64,000 nt of DNA from CAWDLX01 sp963753485. GTDB taxonomy: Bacteria; Actinomycetota; Actinomycetes; Mycobacteriales; Micromonosporaceae. The notes under the pieces were generated by a model. That model was not told the origin of the DNA. It made no database searches and worked only from the letters and a program-made list of their open reading frames with translations. Shown in pieces: positions 25,899-34,499 of this stretch. Both the position numbers and the translations under genes were made by a program. The stretch lies in the NCBI GenBank assembly GCA_963753485.1, contig CAVWCL010000020.1:248001-312000 (forward strand). Direction: 5' to 3'. The stretch's first letter is position 1. Every line of letters begins with the position of its first letter.

Positions 25899-26786
25899 AT
25901 GAGCGAGAACCTGGGTGCGCCGGTGGTGCTGGGCTTCGACAGTTCTTCCTCGGCTCTGGCCGCGGCCGACCTGGCCGCACAGGAGGCGTTGGGTCTCGGG
26001 GTGGAGCTGCGTATCGTGTACGCCTACGTGTGGCCGCTGTTCTACGCGTCCCTGGCCGGGATACCGTTCCAGCCCGACGAGTGGACGCCGGCTCGCGAGG
26101 TCGGCGCCGCAGTCGACGCGCTGGCGCGCCGCCTGGAGGCGGCCCATCCGGGTCTGGTGGCCCGACCCGTCGTCCGGGCCGGACCGGGCAGCGTGGTCCT
26201 GGTCGACGAGTCCGCCCGGGCATCGCTCGTGGTGCTCGGCGATCACGGCGTGCGCGGGGTGGCCGGCCTGCTGGCCGGCCCGGTCGCGGAGAACGTCGCC
26301 GCGCACGCCCACTGCCCGGTCATCGTTGCCCCGGGCCGGCGGCACCCGGCCACCGGTCGGGTCGTGGTCGGGGTCGACGGCACGGACAGCTCCGCGAACG
26401 CGCTGATGTTCGCCTGCGGTTGGGCCGAGCACCGGGGCGCCGGGATCGACGCGGTCTATCAGGTCGCCGGTGAGCCGGCGGAGTCTCCGGCCGTGCAGGA
26501 CCGGCTCGCCAGCTGGATCCAGCCGGCCGCTCGGGTCCACCCGGACATGGACCTGCGCCCACTCGTGGTGCCCGAGCGCCACGCCGCCACCGCCCTGCTC
26601 GCCCTGGCCGAGACCGCGCGCATGGTCGTGGTTGGCTCCCGGGGTCGCGGCGCGATCGCCGGAGCGACGCTCGGGTCGGTCGGCCACACCCTGATCCACC
26701 GGGCGCCCTGCCCGGTCGCGGTCGTGCACGGTACGCCGCCGCTGCGGTGGTCGGTGCCGTGGCGCACCGACGCCGTACCAGCCTGA
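25899..26786 (+). CDS. Universal stress protein, two tandem domains (1)
   Basis: A 295-residue protein with two Usp domains (about 9-145 and 152-287). The second has the ATP-binding signature GSRGRG then LGSVGHTLI; in the first the final GS is GP (GDHGVRG ... LAGPVAENV), so ATP binding there is doubtful. Such double-domain Usps (for example Rv2623 and Rv1996) are core DosR-regulon members and slow growth in hypoxia in an ATP-dependent way. It sits behind one full and one near match to the DevR-type dyad. The CBS-domain gene follows 101 bases later behind its own box. Confidence 0.9.
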   Translation: MSENLGAPVVLGFDSSSSALAAADLAAQEALGLGVELRIVYAYVWPLFYASLAGIPFQPDEWTPAREVGAAVDALARRLEAAHPGLVARPVVRAGPGSVVLVDESARASLVVLGDHGVRGVAGLLAGPVAENVAAHAHCPVIVAPGRRHPATGRVVVGVDGTDSSANALMFACGWAEHRGAGIDAVYQVAGEPAESPAVQDRLASWIQPAARVHPDMDLRPLVVPERHAATALLALAETARMVVVGSRGRGAIAGATLGSVGHTLIHRAPCPVAVVHGTPPLRWSVPWRTDAVPA

Positions 26787-26804
26787 CCTCACGCCCGCGC
26801 GGTG

Positions 26805-26818
26805 GGGACCTTCGGCCC
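26805..26818. promoter_or_regulatory. Candidate DevR operator upstream of CBS-domain gene
   Basis: GGGACCTTCGGCCC, a full match and identical to the box at 25754, 70 bases before the ATG at 26888. Confidence 0.6.
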
Positions 26819-26887
26819 TGCTGGCGAGCGTCGCCGGCGGGCGACCGTGGATGTGGACACGGGCAGGCCCGACAACGGAGGTCAGCG

Positions 26888-27571
26888 ATGAAGCGGTGGA
26901 CGGTGCGCGACGTGATGACCACCGAGGTGGTCACGGTCGGCGAAGCGACGCATTACAAGGAGATAGTCCAGAAGCTGGCCGCCCACGGTGTCAGCGCGGT
27001 ACCGGTCGTGGACGCGGACGGTCGGGTGGTCGGCGTGGTCTCCGAGGCTGACCTCATCCACAAGGTGGAGTTCGCCGGCGAGCAGGCGCCGCTGCTCGAG
27101 CGCCGGTGGCGCCGCAGCGGTCGGGCGAAGGCCACCGGCGAGATCGCGGCGGATCTGATGAGCTCACCGCCGATCGTCGTGCGCCCCGCTGTCCCGCTCG
27201 CCGGTGCCGCCAAGATCATGGATGCGGAGATGGTCAAACGCCTTCCGGTCGTCGACGGCGCCGGTCAGCTCGTCGGCATCGTGTCCCGCCGTGACCTGCT
27301 GCGGGTCTACCTGCGTGACGACGACGCGATCCGCGACGAGATTCTCCACGAGGTGCTGCGCCGCACGTTGTGGATCGCCAACGACGCGTTGACCGTCACC
27401 GTCCACAGTGGTGTCGTGACCCTCGCCGGTACGGTGGACCGCAGCAGCACGATCCCGCTCGTGGTGAGCCTGGTCGAGGGCGTCGGCGGCGTCACCGAGG
27501 TGGTTGACCACCTGACGTACCACTACGCCGACGGCCTCAAGCCGAACCGCCACCTCTTCGCCGCCCGCTGA
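26888..27571 (+). CDS. CBS-pair protein with C-terminal BON domain
   Basis: A 227-residue protein. Two CBS motifs (about residues 8-65 and 93-147) should form a Bateman module that binds adenosyl ligands. A BON-like domain follows (about 155-220), containing VTVHSGVVTLAGTVDR. GGAGG precedes the ATG. The M. tuberculosis DosR-regulon protein Hrp1 (Rv2626c) also has a CBS pair but lacks a BON domain, so this is an extended counterpart. It may sense energy charge; no partner enzyme is fused. It ends against the third 64-bp palindrome. Confidence 0.9.
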   Translation: MKRWTVRDVMTTEVVTVGEATHYKEIVQKLAAHGVSAVPVVDADGRVVGVVSEADLIHKVEFAGEQAPLLERRWRRSGRAKATGEIAADLMSSPPIVVRPAVPLAGAAKIMDAEMVKRLPVVDGAGQLVGIVSRRDLLRVYLRDDDAIRDEILHEVLRRTLWIANDALTVTVHSGVVTLAGTVDRSSTIPLVVSLVEGVGGVTEVVDHLTYHYADGLKPNRHLFAAR

Positions 27572-27575
27572 TTCT

Positions 27576-27639
27576 CGTCGATCTAGGGCGTAGGCACGTG
27601 GTTAGAGATCGAACCACGTGCCTACGCCCTAGATCGACG
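27576..27639. repeat. 64-bp dispersed palindrome, copy 3 (perfect arms)
   Basis: The best copy: 28-bp arms (27576-27603 and 27612-27639) that pair perfectly around an 8-base loop, between the convergent CBS and universal stress protein genes. It is likely a strong bidirectional terminator as well as a member of the repeat family. Confidence 0.9.
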
Positions 27640-27657
27640 CGCAAAGAGGGGGCCGGG

Positions 27658-28509
27658 TCAGACCGCGGTGGGGTCGACGACCGCGACCGAGCAGCCGCAG
27701 CGGTGGATCAGCGCGGTCCCGACGGAGCCGGCGAACCCCCGCCCGCCGCCCGCCCGGCGGGCCGATCCGACGACCACGAGCTGGGCCGAGCGGGACGCGG
27801 CCGCCAAGGCGATCGAGGCGTCGAGGCTGTGCCGCACGCTCTGGCGTACCGGCACCCCGGGGTACTTGGCCGCCCAGCCGGCGAGCGCCTCGTCGAGCAG
27901 CCGCTCCGCCTCGGCCTGCGCCAACGGCGAGCCGGGCACCATGCCGTGCAGGTCGGGGCTGTCCCAGTCACGCGCCTGCGACCACACGTACATGGCGTGC
28001 AGCGCGGCGCCCCGCAGGGCGGCTTCGGCGAAGGCGAACTCGACCAGGATGTCGGAGGGCTCGTCGGCGGCCAGCCCGAGCAGCACCGGCCGGGGCAGGT
28101 CCACCTGACCGGCGGTGTCGATCGGACGGTGCACGATCACCGGTACCGGCGAGCGCTGCACCAGCGCGAGGGCGACCGAGCCGAGCGCCGACGGGCCGGG
28201 TCGGGCCCGACCGTGATGCCCGACGACGAGCAGGCAGGCCTCCCGCGCCCGGTCCAGCAGGACCGCGACCGGCGAACCGGCGACCGGGTCGGCCTCGACC
28301 GCGAGCGCCGGGTGCTCGGCCTGGACCCGGCCGACCGCGGTCGCCAGGATCTCGGCCACCGTCTCCGGCCGGACCGCGGTGGGATCGTACGCGTGCACCA
28401 CGAGCAGCGGGGTGACCCGGCCCGCGGCTTCCTCGGCGGCGAGATCCAGCGCGCCCAGACTCGCGGACCCGTCGATGCCGACGACCACAGGTCCCATCGG
28501 TTCTGACAT
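27658..28509 (-). CDS. Universal stress protein, two tandem domains (2)
   Basis: A 283-residue protein with two Usp domains. Each has a glycine-rich nucleotide motif: GHHGRARPGPSALGS in the first and GSARRAGGGRGFAGS in the second. ATG 28509 is preferred, since GGAGG then lies six bases away; the ATG just before it would be only three bases from that site. It is divergent from universal stress protein 3, and the 257-base gap between them contains three DevR-type dyads. Function by family: ATP-linked control of metabolism in stress and dormancy. Confidence 0.9.
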   Translation of the reverse strand: MSEPMGPVVVGIDGSASLGALDLAAEEAAGRVTPLLVVHAYDPTAVRPETVAEILATAVGRVQAEHPALAVEADPVAGSPVAVLLDRAREACLLVVGHHGRARPGPSALGSVALALVQRSPVPVIVHRPIDTAGQVDLPRPVLLGLAADEPSDILVEFAFAEAALRGAALHAMYVWSQARDWDSPDLHGMVPGSPLAQAEAERLLDEALAGWAAKYPGVPVRQSVRHSLDASIALAAASRSAQLVVVGSARRAGGGRGFAGSVGTALIHRCGCSVAVVDPTAV

Positions 28510-28560
28510 CATGCACCTCCCTGACACCCTCCACTGTGTCCGTTGGCGCGCGTTCGGCCA

Positions 28561-28574
28561 GGGCCGGGTTCCCC
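28561..28574. promoter_or_regulatory. Candidate DevR operator, Usp2/Usp3 promoter region (1)
   Basis: GGGCCGGGTTCCCC, one mismatch to the dyad, 51 bases before the Usp2 start. Confidence 0.4.
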
Positions 28575-28641
28575 CCGCTCGAAGGACGTTCGGCGGCGCC
28601 CGCCCCGCGCCGATGACGCACTGGTGACGGCCGGCGCCAAC

Positions 28642-28655
28642 GGGCCCCCTGGCCC
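28642..28655. promoter_or_regulatory. Candidate DevR operator, Usp2/Usp3 promoter region (2)
   Basis: GGGCCCCCTGGCCC, a full match to the dyad, midway between the divergent genes. Confidence 0.5.
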
Positions 28656-28663
28656 ACCGGCGG

Positions 28664-28677
28664 CGGACCGAAGACCC
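28664..28677. promoter_or_regulatory. Candidate DevR operator, Usp2/Usp3 promoter region (3)
   Basis: CGGACCGAAGACCC, one mismatch, eight bases after the previous box and 89 bases before the Usp3 start. Confidence 0.45.
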
Positions 28678-28766
28678 TGCCGGCCGCTGCCCGCCGCCGG
28701 CGACGCTGTCTCCCGAAGCAGATCCTCGCGAAGCAGACCCTGTCCCGCGTGAAGGAGGTGGGCACG

Positions 28767-29273
28767 GTGAACCAGAACGAGACGAGCCGGGTCATCGTCG
28801 GGGTGTCCGAGTCATTGGCCGGCTTGCAGGCGCTGCGGTACGCGGTGGCCGAGGTCCGCCGCCGGGGAGCGGTTCTGCACGCGGTACGAGCCTGGCAGTT
28901 CGCCTCGCCGTGGCGCGGGTACGACGCGTACATGGGCCGGGAGGATCTCGCCGCGACCGCCGAGGCCACCGTGCGCAGCGCATTCGATCTGGCGATGGGC
29001 GGCGTACCGGACGATGTCGCGGTCTCAATGGTGATCGCCGAGGCGCCGACCGGGCCGGCCCTCGTCTCCTACGCCAACCGCGACGACGACCTGCTGGTCG
29101 TCGGCCGGTCCGACACCCATTGGCTACCTGTGCTGGCGGTCGATCGCTGCTGCACGCGGGCCGCCGGCTGCGTCGTCGTCGTGGTGCCGCCACCGGCGAT
29201 GGCGGGCCGGCGCCGGTCCCGTTCGCTCGAGCGTGAGCTGCGGCGAGAGGCTGACGCCGTCGCGATCGGCTGA
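28767..29273 (+). CDS. Single-domain, degenerate universal stress protein (3)
   Basis: A 168-residue protein with one Usp fold: VIVGVSESLAGLQALRYAV at the start and LLVVGRSDTHWLPVL where the nucleotide loop should be. The glycine pattern needed for ATP (GxxG, nine residues, then GS or GT) is missing, so it probably does not bind ATP. I chose GTG 28767 because AAGGAGG lies eight bases upstream; GTG 28749 would precede that site. It ends close to the convergent GAF-protein gene. Confidence 0.8.
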   Translation: MNQNETSRVIVGVSESLAGLQALRYAVAEVRRRGAVLHAVRAWQFASPWRGYDAYMGREDLAATAEATVRSAFDLAMGGVPDDVAVSMVIAEAPTGPALVSYANRDDDLLVVGRSDTHWLPVLAVDRCCTRAAGCVVVVVPPPAMAGRRRSRSLERELRREADAVAIG

Positions 29274-29295
29274 GCGCCCGCGTGGTCGGGGGTGC

Positions 29296-30696
29296 TCAGC
29301 GGTCGCGCTCGCGCAGGGTGAAGACCGCGGTGCGGATGTCGGCGATGACCGCGTCGAGCTCGTCGATGTGGCGGACCAGGGACTCCCGGACCGCCGCGCT
29401 GGTGACCCGCGGCAGCAGCGCCTGCACCGACAGGCCAGCCCCGTACAGGCGGGAGATGACGCCCTCGCGGAGCTGATCGGCGATGTGGCCGCGGTCCTCG
29501 ATGCGGTCGACCGCCTCGGCGCGGTGGCGAGCCGCTGCCAGGCGCATGGCGAGTGCGGCCCGGTTGGCGAAGACCGCGATCAGTTCCTGGTCGGCCCGGT
29601 CGAACGGCTCGTCGCCGGGGCTGCGGGAGACGCTGAGCACGCCGAGCGGTTCGTCGTCGCCGGTGATCGGGACGGCGAGCGTCGGCCCGATGCCGCCGCC
29701 CGGCCCGACCCGGTCGGCGGTGCGCGGATCGGTGGTCGCGTCCGGGATCAGGATCGCCGTGCCGGCGGCGAGGGCCAGACCCGCGATCGATCCGTCGATG
29801 CGGGTACGGGTGCCCAGCCAGCCCTCGTAGGTACCCACCGCGACGGTGACGTGGATCTCCTGGCCGTCGTCGGTGGGCACCGAGACGCCGGCGCCGGTCG
29901 CCCGGGCGCCGGCGACGGCGTGGCGGACGAGGTCGCGCAGGACGCTCTCCGCATCCGTGCCCCGGACCAGCTCCGTGGTGATCTCCACCAGGGCGGCTTG
30001 CCAGCCCTGGCCGCGCCGTACCTGGTCGAAGAGGGTCGCGTTGTCGATCGCCAGCGCGGCCGCGGCCGCCAACGCCCGGACGAGCTCCTCGTCGTCGGCG
30101 CTGAACTCGGCCGCACCCTGCTTCTCGGTCAGGTAGAGGTTGCCGAAGACGCGGCCACCCACCTGGATCGGCACGCCGAGGAATGAGCGCATCGGCGGAT
30201 GGTTGGGCGGGAAGCCCACCGAGGAGAGGTGGGTGCCGATGTCGGCCAGCCGCAGCGGCTGCGGGTAGTCCATCAGGCGTCCCAGCAGACCCTTGCCCTC
30301 GGGCAGCGCGCCGATGCGCTCGACCTCATCGGCCGGCATGCCGAGGTGCAGGAAGCGCACCAACCGTCCGTCCCGGACCACGCCAAGGGCCGCATAGCGG
30401 GCGCTGACCAGATCGCGGGCGGCCGACACGATGTGGCGCAGGACTTCCTCGAGATCGACCGCCCCGGCCACCTTCAGGTACGCCGCCAGCAGGCCACGCA
30501 GCCGTCCCTGTGACTGCTGCACATCGCGGGCTCGCGACACCAGCTGCTCCAGCAGCTCGTCGAGCTCGAGCCGGGCCGCCCTCGGGAACGCCATCTGACC
30601 GATGGCATCCGTGGTCCCTGTGGCGCCTGGTGACTGCGCGTGCGGAGTGCCTGTGGCGGCCAGCGGCTCCGCGTCCACGGTCCGATCATGATCCAT
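29296..30696 (-). CDS. DevS-like double-GAF heme sensor lacking kinase activity
   Basis: A 466-residue paralog of the DevS kinase at 8861. GAF-A (about 80-225) keeps the heme ligand motif FPPNHPPMRSFLGVPI with His166, and GAF-B (about 235-390) is complete. In the HisKA_3 region the phosphorylated His-Asp pair has become Arg410-Glu411 (DQLREGVISRLYGAGL), and the protein stops at about residue 466, before any ATPase domain. It cannot be a normal kinase. It might pair with DevS through the kept dimer helices, or act as a gas or redox sink. The frame is intact, so it looks selected rather than decaying. A start at Met35 is possible. Confidence 0.9.
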   Translation of the reverse strand: MDHDRTVDAEPLAATGTPHAQSPGATGTTDAIGQMAFPRAARLELDELLEQLVSRARDVQQSQGRLRGLLAAYLKVAGAVDLEEVLRHIVSAARDLVSARYAALGVVRDGRLVRFLHLGMPADEVERIGALPEGKGLLGRLMDYPQPLRLADIGTHLSSVGFPPNHPPMRSFLGVPIQVGGRVFGNLYLTEKQGAAEFSADDEELVRALAAAAALAIDNATLFDQVRRGQGWQAALVEITTELVRGTDAESVLRDLVRHAVAGARATGAGVSVPTDDGQEIHVTVAVGTYEGWLGTRTRIDGSIAGLALAAGTAILIPDATTDPRTADRVGPGGGIGPTLAVPITGDDEPLGVLSVSRSPGDEPFDRADQELIAVFANRAALAMRLAAARHRAEAVDRIEDRGHIADQLREGVISRLYGAGLSVQALLPRVTSAAVRESLVRHIDELDAVIADIRTAVFTLRERDR

Positions 30697-30712
30697 GCGG
30701 GTCCCATTTCAG

Positions 30713-30726
30713 TGGCCTGGCGCCCA
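30713..30726. promoter_or_regulatory. Weak DevR-type dyad upstream of the GAF protein
   Basis: TGGCCTGGCGCCCA keeps the inner GGNC/GNCC of the dyad but has T and A at the two ends. It is 17 bases before the GAF-protein ATG and 43 bases before the divergent amidase. Confidence 0.25.
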
Positions 30727-30768
30727 CGGTACCTGGCCCGGGGGTGGCCGGCACCGTAGCGTCGGTGC

Positions 30769-32118
30769 ATGCATGAGGGTGAGGCGGGGCTGTCGGCCGG
30801 TCAGATCGCTGGCGACGTGCGCGCCGGGCGCCGCACCCCGGTCGAGGTCCTCGACGCCTGCTTGGCCCGCATCGCCGCCGCCGACGGGCGAATCGGCGCG
30901 TTCCAGGTCCTGGACGCGCAGCGGGCCCGCTCGGCCGCGCTCGAGCTCGCCCAGCGCACCGATCTGGCCCAGTTGGCGCTGGCCGGCGTACCGGTGGCCA
31001 TCAAAGACAACGTGGCGGTGGCCGGGCTGCCGACCCGACACGGGTCCGCGGCGACGCCGGAAACGCCGGCGGTCACGGACGACGAACTCGTGCGGCGGTT
31101 GCGGGCCGCGGGCGCGATCGTGGTCGGCAAGACCCGCCTGCCCGAGCTCGCCATCTGGGGCTTCACCGAGTCCATCGCGCACGGCGGCACCCGCAACCCG
31201 CGCGATCCCGCCCGCAACGCCGGTGGCTCGACCGGTGGCGGGGCGGCGGCGGTGGCCGCGGGCATGGTGGCGATCGCGCTCGGCTCCGACGGCGGTGGCT
31301 CATTGCGTATCCCGGCGGCGAACTGCGGTGTCGTCGGGTTCAAACCGGCCCGCGACGTGCTGCCACTCCCCGATGGCCTTGCTGAGCACTGGTACGGGTG
31401 CAGTGTCTCCGGCCCGATCGCGAACAGCGTCGACGATGTCGTGCTCGCCATGGACGTGCTCGCCGGCGGCGCCTCCTGGCGGGCGGGGTCGGCCCCCGCG
31501 TCGATGACCATTGCGGTGTCGCTGCGCTCACCGTCCCCGATCGGCCGCCCGGACGCGGCGTCCCGCGCCGCGCTACGGGCAGCTGCGGCGGCGGCGACCG
31601 CGGCCGGGCACACCGTCGTGCGGGCCGACCCGCCGTACCCCACAGCGCTCGCCTCGGTCTGGGGCCGCTGCTGGCTCGCGGGGATCGCCGAGGACGTCCA
31701 GCGCCTCGGATTGGTCGCCGCCGAACTGGAACCACGCACCCGCAGCATGCTCGCCCGCGGCCAGCGGCTGCGCCGGCGCGGCCGACCGACCCCGGGCCAG
31801 GCGTTGGCTTGGACGGCCCGGGCCACTGCCTGGCTGGGCGGGTACCACGTGCTCCTGAGCCCGGTGGTCGCCCGGCCAGCCCCGCCGATGGGCTGGGGGA
31901 TCCGCACCAGCTACCTGCGGGCGTACCTCAACGGCGCCCGCGGCACGCCCTATACCCAGGCCTGGAACGTCTCCGGCTTCCCCGCGTTGAGCCTGCCGGT
32001 ACCGGTGGGCGGCGGCGCACCCGGTGCCGTCCAACTCGTGGCCGCGCCGGGCCGCGAGGCCACCCTGCTCGCGCTCGCGGCCGAGCTGGCCGGCCAGCTC
32101 CGGCCCACCGGCGAGTAG
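30769..32118 (+). CDS. Amidase (amidase-signature family)
   Basis: A 449-residue amidase-signature enzyme. The Ser-cisSer-Lys triad is visible: Lys79 in VAIKDNVAVAG, Ser154 in NAGGSTGGGAA, and nucleophile Ser178 in GSDGGGSLRIPAANC. Such enzymes hydrolyse amides; the family includes GatA, but the lack of neighbouring gatB/gatC genes and the divergent C-terminus argue against a tRNA role. Substrate unknown. It is divergent from the GAF sensor gene and transcribed alone. Confidence 0.88.
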   Translation: MHEGEAGLSAGQIAGDVRAGRRTPVEVLDACLARIAAADGRIGAFQVLDAQRARSAALELAQRTDLAQLALAGVPVAIKDNVAVAGLPTRHGSAATPETPAVTDDELVRRLRAAGAIVVGKTRLPELAIWGFTESIAHGGTRNPRDPARNAGGSTGGGAAAVAAGMVAIALGSDGGGSLRIPAANCGVVGFKPARDVLPLPDGLAEHWYGCSVSGPIANSVDDVVLAMDVLAGGASWRAGSAPASMTIAVSLRSPSPIGRPDAASRAALRAAAAAATAAGHTVVRADPPYPTALASVWGRCWLAGIAEDVQRLGLVAAELEPRTRSMLARGQRLRRRGRPTPGQALAWTARATAWLGGYHVLLSPVVARPAPPMGWGIRTSYLRAYLNGARGTPYTQAWNVSGFPALSLPVPVGGGAPGAVQLVAAPGREATLLALAAELAGQLRPTGE

Positions 32119-32231
32119 GCGTGCGGGCGGGCGAGTCGACCCGGTTTCGCCGTGTGAGGGCGGCACATCACGACATCGGTTGGGAAGCATCCAGTGTGGA
32201 CAGCCACCCGGAGGTCGGCCCGGGCACTTTG

Positions 32232-32253
32232 GACGCATAGGCATCAATGCGTC
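32232..32253. terminator. Possible terminator hairpin after the amidase
   Basis: GACGCAT (32232-32238) and ATGCGTC (32247-32253) pair around an 8-base loop in the 249-base gap between amidase and peptidase genes. The stem is short; nothing else is recognisable in this gap. Confidence 0.35.
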
Positions 32254-32367
32254 AGGGTGCGACCCCTGGTGGCACCCGGACGCCACCCTCGATCCAGTTC
32301 TATTGTGGATGGACGTACCGCGACGGCAGCGGCGGGGGGCCGGGGCGGCTGTGGCAGGGTGGGCGGC

Positions 32368-34494
32368 ATGGTCGTTGCCGATCTGCCCACCGCATCCGCG
32401 CGCACCCACCGGTTCCGGCTCGGGCTGCCGCGCGACGTCACCATCGCACCCGACGGCGCCAGGATCCTCTTCCTGCGCTCGGTCGCCGGCGACGATCCCA
32501 TGACCTGTCTCTGGCAGCTCGATGTGGCATCGGGCGAGGAGCAGCTGATCGCCGACCCGCGGTCGTGCTCCGCCGGCGCTGAGGATCTCTCCGCCGCCGA
32601 GCGCGCGCTACGCCAGCGGATGCGTGAGCAGGCTGGCGGCATCATCGGCTACGCCACCGACCGGCGGGCCCGGCGGGCCGTCTTCCTTCTCGGTGGCGTG
32701 CCCTGGCTCCTCGAGGTGCCCTGGATCGCGAGCACGACCGCGCCGGCACCGGTGCGGTTGCCGACGCCGTCCCCGGCCATGCAGGCCCGCCTCGACCCGA
32801 CCGGCGCCCGGGTCGCCTACGTCGTGGCTGGCGCGCTGCGGGTGATCGATGTCGATACCGAGCTCGACCGGCCGATCGCCCAGCCGGAGCAGGACGACGT
32901 CACCTACGGGCTGGCCGAGCATGTGGCCGCCGAGTCGATGTACCGCTACCACGGCTACTGGTGGGCGCCCGAGGGTGACCGGATCGCGGTGTCCCGGGTG
33001 GACACGGCCGCCGTGCAGCGCTGGTATCTCGCCGATCCCGCGAACCCGGGCAACCCGCCCACCCCGGTGGCCTACCCGGCGGCCGGCACTCCCAACGCCG
33101 ACGTTTCGCTGTGGGTGTACCGGCTGGACGGCTCCGATCCGGTGGCGGTGCGGTGGGACCGGGTTACCTACGAGTATCTGGTCTCGGTCCGGTGGAGCGC
33201 GGCGGGCCTGCTGCTGGTCGTGCAGAGCCGCGACCAGCGCCGGGTACGGGTGCTGCGGGCCGACCCCGACACCGGGGCCACCACGGTGCTGGGCGAGGAG
33301 ATCGCCGACGACTGGGTCGAGGTGGTCCACGGGGTACCGGTGTACACCGACGCCGGTGCATTGGTCTGGATCGCTGCGTCGCAGGACACCTGGCGGCTTG
33401 TCGTGGATGGGGTGCCGGTAACGCTCGCGGGGTTGCAGGTCTTCGAAGTGTCCGATGTGGACGGCGATGTTGTCCTGTTCAACGCGTCCGAGGAGCCGAC
33501 CGAGCGGCACCTGTGGACCTGGAGTGCGGCCGAGGGTGCGCGACGGGTCACCCGGACCAGCGGTGTGCACGCCGGTCGGCGCGCCGGCGGCACGACCGTG
33601 GTGATGTCCCGGTCGCTGGACTTCAATGGCGAGCGCACCACCGTCCTGGTCGCCGGGGCGGTGGTCGCGACCCTCGCCTCCGGTGCCCAGACCCCGCCCC
33701 TGGAGATCCGCCCGACCCTGCTCCGGCTGGGGGAGCGGGCGCTGCGCAGCGCCATTCTGTTCCCGACCGGCCACGTCCCCGGCGAGCGCCTGCCGGTGTT
33801 GCTCGACCCCTACGGTGGGCCGCACAGTCAGGTCGTGCTGCGCATCCGCAACCTCTTCTCGGTTGCGCAGTGGTTCGCCGATCAGGGGTTTGCCGTCCTG
33901 GTGGCCGATGGGCGCGGCACTCCGGCGCGCGGGCTCACCTGGGAGCATGCGGTCCTGGGCGACAAGCTGACCGTGGCCCTGCAGGACCAGGTCGACGCCT
34001 TGCACGCCACCGCCGAGCGCTACCCGGACCTGGATCTGAGCCGGGTCGGCATCCGCGGCGCCTCCTATGGCGGGTATCTGGCCGCGGGGGCGGTGCTGCG
34101 CCGCCCCGATGTCTTCCACGCCGCGGTCGCGGTGGCCGCGGTGACCGACCCGCTGCTCTACGACACCCACTGGATGGAGCGTTACCTGGGCCACCCGGCC
34201 GAGCACCCGGAGATCTACGCCCGCAACGCCCTGCTCGGCGACGCGCCCACGCTGTCGCGGCCGCTGCTGCTCGTGCACGGGCTGGCCGACGACAATGTGG
34301 TGGTGGCGCACACGCTGCGGCTCTCACACGCCTTGCTGGCGGCGGGTCGCGACCACCGGGTGCTGCCACTGGTCGGCGCCACCCACCTGGCGCCGACCGA
34401 CGACAGCGGCGCGAATCTTCTCCGGTTGGAGTGCGACTTCCTGCACCAGGCGTTGAGCCCGCCGGTCGATGACGTGCGCCTGGACCGGCGCTAG
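32368..34494 (+). CDS. S9-family serine peptidase (dipeptidyl peptidase IV-like)
   Basis: A 708-residue protein. The N-terminal two thirds form a beta-propeller like that of dipeptidyl peptidase IV (repeats such as TIAPDGARILFLR and YWWAPEGDRIAVSR). The C-terminal alpha/beta-hydrolase domain has nucleophile Ser566 in GIRGASYGGYLA, the acid in GLADDNVV, and the histidine in ATHLAP. It should remove dipeptides or cleave small peptides in the cytoplasm, as no signal peptide is present. ATG 32368 is chosen because the conserved propeller starts soon after; an in-frame extension upstream is not family-like. It converges with dinB only five bases away. Confidence 0.9.
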   Translation: MVVADLPTASARTHRFRLGLPRDVTIAPDGARILFLRSVAGDDPMTCLWQLDVASGEEQLIADPRSCSAGAEDLSAAERALRQRMREQAGGIIGYATDRRARRAVFLLGGVPWLLEVPWIASTTAPAPVRLPTPSPAMQARLDPTGARVAYVVAGALRVIDVDTELDRPIAQPEQDDVTYGLAEHVAAESMYRYHGYWWAPEGDRIAVSRVDTAAVQRWYLADPANPGNPPTPVAYPAAGTPNADVSLWVYRLDGSDPVAVRWDRVTYEYLVSVRWSAAGLLLVVQSRDQRRVRVLRADPDTGATTVLGEEIADDWVEVVHGVPVYTDAGALVWIAASQDTWRLVVDGVPVTLAGLQVFEVSDVDGDVVLFNASEEPTERHLWTWSAAEGARRVTRTSGVHAGRRAGGTTVVMSRSLDFNGERTTVLVAGAVVATLASGAQTPPLEIRPTLLRLGERALRSAILFPTGHVPGERLPVLLDPYGGPHSQVVLRIRNLFSVAQWFADQGFAVLVADGRGTPARGLTWEHAVLGDKLTVALQDQVDALHATAERYPDLDLSRVGIRGASYGGYLAAGAVLRRPDVFHAAVAVAAVTDPLLYDTHWMERYLGHPAEHPEIYARNALLGDAPTLSRPLLLVHGLADDNVVVAHTLRLSHALLAAGRDHRVLPLVGATHLAPTDDSGANLLRLECDFLHQALSPPVDDVRLDRR

Positions 34495-34499
34495 CCACG

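Noticed and set aside
32608..34311. A 567-codon minus-strand frame opposite the S9 peptidase
   Set aside because: The plus strand carries complete peptidase motifs including the catalytic serine elbow; the minus frame has none.
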